This document shows positions 6,782 to 10,000 of a stretch of 10,000 nucleotides of DNA, one piece after another. This DNA is from Penaeus vannamei (taxonomy: Eukaryota > Arthropoda > Malacostraca > Decapoda > Penaeidae): contig NC_091583.1 of NCBI RefSeq assembly GCF_042767895.1, forward strand, positions 27,501 to 37,500, given 5' to 3'. Made by a program: the position numbers and the translations under genes. Below the pieces are notes generated by a model. The model saw nothing but the letters and a program-made list of their open reading frames with translations, was not told the origin of the DNA and did not search any database. Within the stretch, counting starts at the first letter, position 1. Every line of letters begins with the position of its first letter.

Positions 6782-6824
6782 ACCCAGCGCGAGCCCTGTG
6801 TCAAGACGCTAAGACTATAATAAA
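6782..6824 (+). other. Possible tiny terminal exon with overlapping stop and AATAAA
   Basis: A C/T tract (6750-6778) ends in CTCAG at 6781, a good acceptor. In phase 0 the next bases read TQREPCVKTLRL and then TAA (6818-6820), which overlaps the poly(A) signal AATAAA at 6819-6824. Paired with the donor at 6591/6592 this makes a 190-bp GT-AG intron that keeps the 6421-6591 frame. No start codon is visible for that frame, so the model is incomplete. Confidence 0.2.
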
Positions 6825-6839
6825 GCTCTGTATTGAATC

Positions 6840-7240
6840 ATGCACACGTCCTAAAGAAAGACTTGGAAGTATTACGAAGCGCGACGAAGACGGGTTCAGT
6901 TTACATTCTATGAAATTAGCATTTTTTAGGAGGACGCGAGTTCAGTCCCCCGAGGCGAGGCACCGCCGCCTCCTAGGTGTCACCGAGAGACCCACGCCGG
7001 AGGAGAGAGAGGCCTCTAATCAGCTGCTTCGCTCTTCCTCACTTTTCCTATTAGCTCGTCGACGCCGCGGCCGCTGCGTGGACGAGTCCGCTGCATGAGT
7101 TGCACAACGCGAGGCAACCGCGACGCGAGGGACGTCGGCGGCCGCGTCGACTAAATCACCGCTCAATCCTCGCGCTGAGCCTCGAAACACGTTCGCCACA
7201 CGTTCCGGGTCGGACTGCCTAGGCCTCTCCTCCCGGGGCC
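6840..7240. other. Unique, CpG-rich stretch; no supported gene
   Basis: Single-copy-looking sequence. ATTTTTTAG at 6921-6929 resembles a weak acceptor, and GAGGCG...CGCCTC near 6952-6972 can form a 6-bp hairpin. CpG density is high at 7050-7200 with a NotI-type GCGGCCGC. Frames of 60 to 95 codons exist on both strands but have no recognisable content. Confidence 0.45.
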
Positions 7241-7245
7241 GAGAA

Positions 7246-7352
7246 GGGGGTGGGGGGAGGGGGGGGAAGCAGCCCGAAAACAAAGGCCTCAGGGAAAGCA
7301 ACTGGGATTAGGTCAGCCCTTCGTCATGCGGGGGAGGGAGGGGGGGAGGGGG
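7246..7352 (+). repeat. G-quadruplex-prone G-rich segment
   Basis: Two clusters: 7246-7266 has G runs of 5, 6 and 8, and 7330-7352 has runs of 5, 3, 7 and 5 separated by single A bases. Both satisfy four G3 runs with short loops on the + strand. Confidence 0.75.
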
Positions 7353-7383
7353 CGCTGGGTAAAGTGATATCATGGCAGCGTTT

Positions 7384-7758
7384 GTGTGATGTCAGGAGTA
7401 TTCGTGACCTTTGTGTGTGCGTGTGCTTATGTGTGTGTATGTGTGTGTGTCTGTGTGTATGAGAGAGAGGGAGAGGGAGAGAGAGAAAGAGAGAGAGAGA
7501 GAGCGAGAGAGAATGTGAGTGTGTGTGTGTGTATGTGAGAGAGAGAGAGAGATTGTATGTGTTTGAGAGAACGTGTGTGTGAACGTGTGATGACAGGAGT
7601 ATTCATGACCTTTGTGTGCGCGTGTGCTTATGTGTGTGTATGTGTGTGTGTGTGTATAAAGAGAGAGAGAGGGGGAAAGGAGGGAGGGAGGGAGAGAGGG
7701 GAGAGAGGGAAGAGAGGGAGAGAGGGAGAGAGGGAGAGAGAGAGATAGAGAGATAGAG

Positions 7759-7792
<34 letters not shown>

Positions 7793-7894
7793 GTGGAGAG
7801 AGAGAGAGCTTGAGAGAGAGAGAGCAGGAGAGAGAGAAAGAGCTTGGGAGAAAGAGAGAAAGTGAGTGAGAGAGAGAGAGAGGGAAGAAAAGAG

Positions 7895-7963
<69 letters not shown>

Positions 7964-8025
7964 GAGAGAGACAGAGAGAGAGAGAGGGGGAGAGAGAGGG
8001 AGAGAGACAGAGAGATAGATAGATA

Positions 8026-8067
<42 letters not shown>

Positions 8068-8419
8068 GTGTGTGAGAGAACGTGTGTGTGAACGTGTGAT
8101 GTCATGACCTTTGTGTGTGCGTGGTGCTTATGTGTGTGCATGTGTGTGTGTGTATGGAGAGAGAGAGGGGAGAGAGAGAGGGAGGGAGGGAGAGAGAGGG
8201 AGGAAGAGAGAGGGGGAGGGAGAGAGAGGGAGGGAGAAGAAAGAGGAGGGGAAGAAGAGGGAGGGAGAAAGAGGGAGGGAGAAAGAGGGAGGAGGAGAAA
8301 GAGGGAGGGAGAAAGAGAGGGAGGGAGAGAGGAAGGGAGAGAGAGGGGAGGGAGAGAGAGAGGGAGGGAGGGAGGGAGGGAGGGGGGGGGAGGGGGAGGG
8401 AGGGGAGGAGAGAGGGAGA

Positions 8420-8483
<64 letters not shown>

Positions 8484-8510
8484 TTGTATGTATTTCGGTA
8501 TCTATATGTG
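7384..8510. repeat. Higher-order array of TG-rich cassettes and (AG)n tracts
   Basis: Related TG-rich cassettes with the core GACCTTTGTGTG lie at 7406, 7607 and 8106. Copies two and three also share the leader GAGAGAACGTGTG (7565 and 8074). Copy three lacks 10 bp between GTCA and TGACC. Between them are AG/GGGA tracts. A fourth island, AGCGAGAGAGAGATTGTATG near 8471, matches the sequence around 7501-7560. The block grew by duplication of a TG-plus-AG module, then slippage. Open frames are Ser/Leu or Arg/Glu artefacts. Confidence 0.85.
8156..8472 (+). repeat. 317-nt uninterrupted homopurine run
   Basis: No C or T from 8156 to 8472; the first pyrimidine is C8473. Internal units are GGGA, GGGAGA and GAAA, ending in a (GA)n run. 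The GA parts are mirror-symmetric, the condition for H-DNA (intramolecular triplex), and the 8362-8405 portion is G-quadruplex-prone. Confidence 0.95.
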
Positions 8511-8690
8511 TATGCATGTTTTTTTGTTTTTTTATCGTGTTTCTGTTTTTGTTTGTATTTTTTTTCTATGTGTGTATTTAACTTTATGTGTGTGGGCGAA
8601 AGGTTAGTGACTAAGTGAGCGTGTGTGTCCGTGTCAGTATATGTATGCATGTTGTTTTTCATGTGTGTACGTGTATGTGAGTGAGTATGC
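8511..8690. other. T-rich and TG-rich degenerate stretch
   Basis: T5 to T8 runs with TG and ATGTGTGT words, grading out of the cassette array. No feature beyond low complexity is visible. Confidence 0.6.
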
Positions 8691-9400
8691 ATAAGCCAGG
8701 GCCTGTCACTATCAGATTGCCACAACTATTTCACTATCGTAAAATCGTGATTTATTTTCCGTATCAATATCACACCAATAGATATTAGTAATAACATGCC
8801 GTTCATGGTTTCAAATTAGTGAATGACTTATGTATGGATGGAATGCCTAGTAAAGCAACACATGCGGTCTTAAAACAGCTGACTACCCCCCCCCCACCCA
8901 CCCCCACCCCATCCCCGCGCACAAAAAAGTGTAGTAAGATTCTTTAGTGATTTCGTTATGACTGCACTGAACTGACTCTACGCAATCAAATATTCCTCTG
9001 GATTTTTCACAAGAATGAACGAAAATGTTGAAACCACTTGCCTCTGTTTTTTTTTTTTCTTAAATCTTTAATCTTTAGCTCGAATGTATATGAAATCTCC
9101 AACGGATTTTGGCCGCGCTTGTTACTAGGCCACGAATTCCAGATTAATTTAATGCCACTCTTTTTTTTATCCCAAACCGAAGAGAGTTATAGTAGACACA
9201 GGCGAGGAACATGAACCTCCAGGATTGAATTACTGTGGGATGGAGCGCCTTGGCTGACATTCCAAATCTTGAACAGGTGCTTACAAGGATCTTAAATGCT
9301 GCCCTTTGTCTTTCTTTCTTTGAACTGCTGGAGTTTTGGTTTGTGTGCCTAATTATTCTTTGTGGGGCTCCTTTGAACTTGAATCGGGAGATTTGTTGTT
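8691..9400. other. Unique AT-leaning stretch; no supported gene
   Basis: The longest quiet stretch in the window. A C-rich patch at 8886-8916 (C runs of 9 or more, 3, 5, 4 and 4) gives a G-quadruplex pattern on the minus strand. A frame from ATG 9240 (open from TGG/GTG 9235) to 9540 starts with about 50 ordinary-looking residues and ends in Cys/Tyr/His runs from TGT and CAT triplets; I do not count it as a gene. No tRNA, polymerase fragment or terminal inverted repeat was found by eye. Confidence 0.5.
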
Positions 9401-9740
9401 GTATTTGTTGGTGTTACTCAAGCTGTCATCATCATTCATCTTTACCATTATGTTATTGCTATGATTGTTGTTGCTGTTGCTTTACGTTTTATTGTTTTTG
9501 TTGTCATCATCATCATCATCACTACTACTACCAGTTATGATTATGGCTTTTATATTATGTCCTCATTCTTTTTCTTTAAATTATCATTCCTGCTGTTGTT
9601 ATGACTTTATATTCTTTGTTGGTTATTGTTATATCATCACATTACCACTAATAACGACAATGTTAGCAGTGGTATTCCCCTACTACTGCTTGTAAAGATG
9701 ATATTAACAACAATGATATCGGTAAGGATTATCATCGCTG
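9400..9740. repeat. Degenerate TTG/ATC triplet-rich block
   Basis: GTT, CAT and CTA triplets in decaying order, with a short perfect (CAT)n run at about 9503-9520. This is the pyrimidine-strand counterpart of 5131-5310. Confidence 0.75.
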
Positions 9741-9796
9741 CCATATTCTTTATATCTTCATCTTTTCTTTTTTTTTCTCTCTCTTCCTTTTTTCAG

Positions 9797-10000
9797 TTTC
9801 CCAAGATAATGTTCTCAAAGGGCAGAGGATGCGGCGGCGACGGAGGACGCGGTCGCCTCCTCTCGCTCTCCCGTTTCCCTTGTTTTCGCGCCCCGGGCAT
9901 CGTCGTCGCGGCCTGGCATTATGCAAGCGTCGCTGCAGGTGGACGCCTCCTCGCGCGGTCTTGCAGGCGCTCGTTTGCATGTGTCCGAATAGATGGTGAT
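9797..10000 (+). CDS. Possible coding exon running off the window end
   Basis: A long pyrimidine tract (about 9761-9794) ends in TTTTTTCAG at 9796, the strongest acceptor in the window. From 9797 one frame is open for 68 codons to the last base (FPKIMFSKGRGCGG at the start, CVRIDGD at the end). An ATG at 9809 with A at -3 could start translation if the first part is 5' UTR. A candidate donor CAG|GTGGAC at 9938/9939 would make a 142-bp exon. The region is CpG-rich, unlike the AT-rich DNA just before it, so the composition shift coincides with the acceptor. The protein is Gly/Arg/Ala-rich with no domain I know; GC-rich DNA is often open by chance. Confidence 0.25.

Noticed and set aside
7392..8725. 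Minus-strand Ser/Leu/Pro frames over 200 codons
   Set aside because: Direct translation of AG/TC repeats.
9235..9540. 101-codon frame ending in Cys, His and Tyr runs
   Set aside because: Half of it is triplet repeat and the start codon context and homology give no support.
1..10000. Endogenous virus or transposase gene
   Set aside because: No frame shows polymerase, integrase, capsid or transposase motifs, and no terminal repeats were found by eye.

Overview
This window looks like nuclear DNA from an animal with a very repeat-rich genome. A decapod crustacean, most likely a penaeid shrimp, fits best. That is an inference from style, not a database match. By eye, 40 to 45 percent of the window is simple-sequence repeat: long (AG)n/(CT)n, (CA)n, (TA)n, (GAA)n/(GGA)n and GGGA-like tracts, with short unique or CpG-rich islands between them. 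Penaeid genomes are known for this. There are no bacterial-style gene arrays, no rRNA, no convincing tRNA and no recognisable transposon protein. Nearly all long open frames lie in tracts that cannot contain stop codons, so they are not genes.

Layout. 1-200: unique AT-leaning DNA with a sharp CAG|GTACGT junction. 202-420: GATA then AG repeats. 421-690: unique, with a 34-bp tandem duplication. 693-1512: one compound microsatellite moving from CT to CA to TA. 1576-2640: the best gene signal, a CpG-rich region with three perfect CREs, a CCAAT box, GC boxes and an Inr/DPE pair, followed by a 43-bp first coding exon that encodes a signal peptide and ends at a splice donor. 2641-3330: putative intron carrying a 30-bp minisatellite. 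3409-3432: T24. 3584-4310 and 4736-5095: purine-rich blocks flanking a unique stretch. 5131-5310: degenerate AT-rich triplets. 5561-5885: GGA/GAA triplets. 5890-7240: mostly unique, CpG-rich in parts, with a possible donor/acceptor/poly(A) set at 6591-6824. 7246-7352: G-rich. 7384-8510: a higher-order repeat of TG-rich cassettes separated by AG tracts, including 317 consecutive purines. 8690-9400: unique AT-leaning DNA. 9400-9740: degenerate TTG/ATC triplets. 9797-10000: a possible exon entering after a strong polypyrimidine tract and running off the window.

If the 2401 exon is real, most DNA downstream on the + strand could be one or more introns of a secreted or membrane protein gene, and the exon-like signals at 6421-6591, 6782-6820 and 9797 onward are candidates for other exons of it or of other genes. 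I cannot join them from sequence alone. No undescribed system is proven here. The points most worth checking are the CRE-clustered promoter with its signal-peptide exon, the recursive-splice-like site at 45/46, the 317-nt homopurine run and the TG/AG cassette array.
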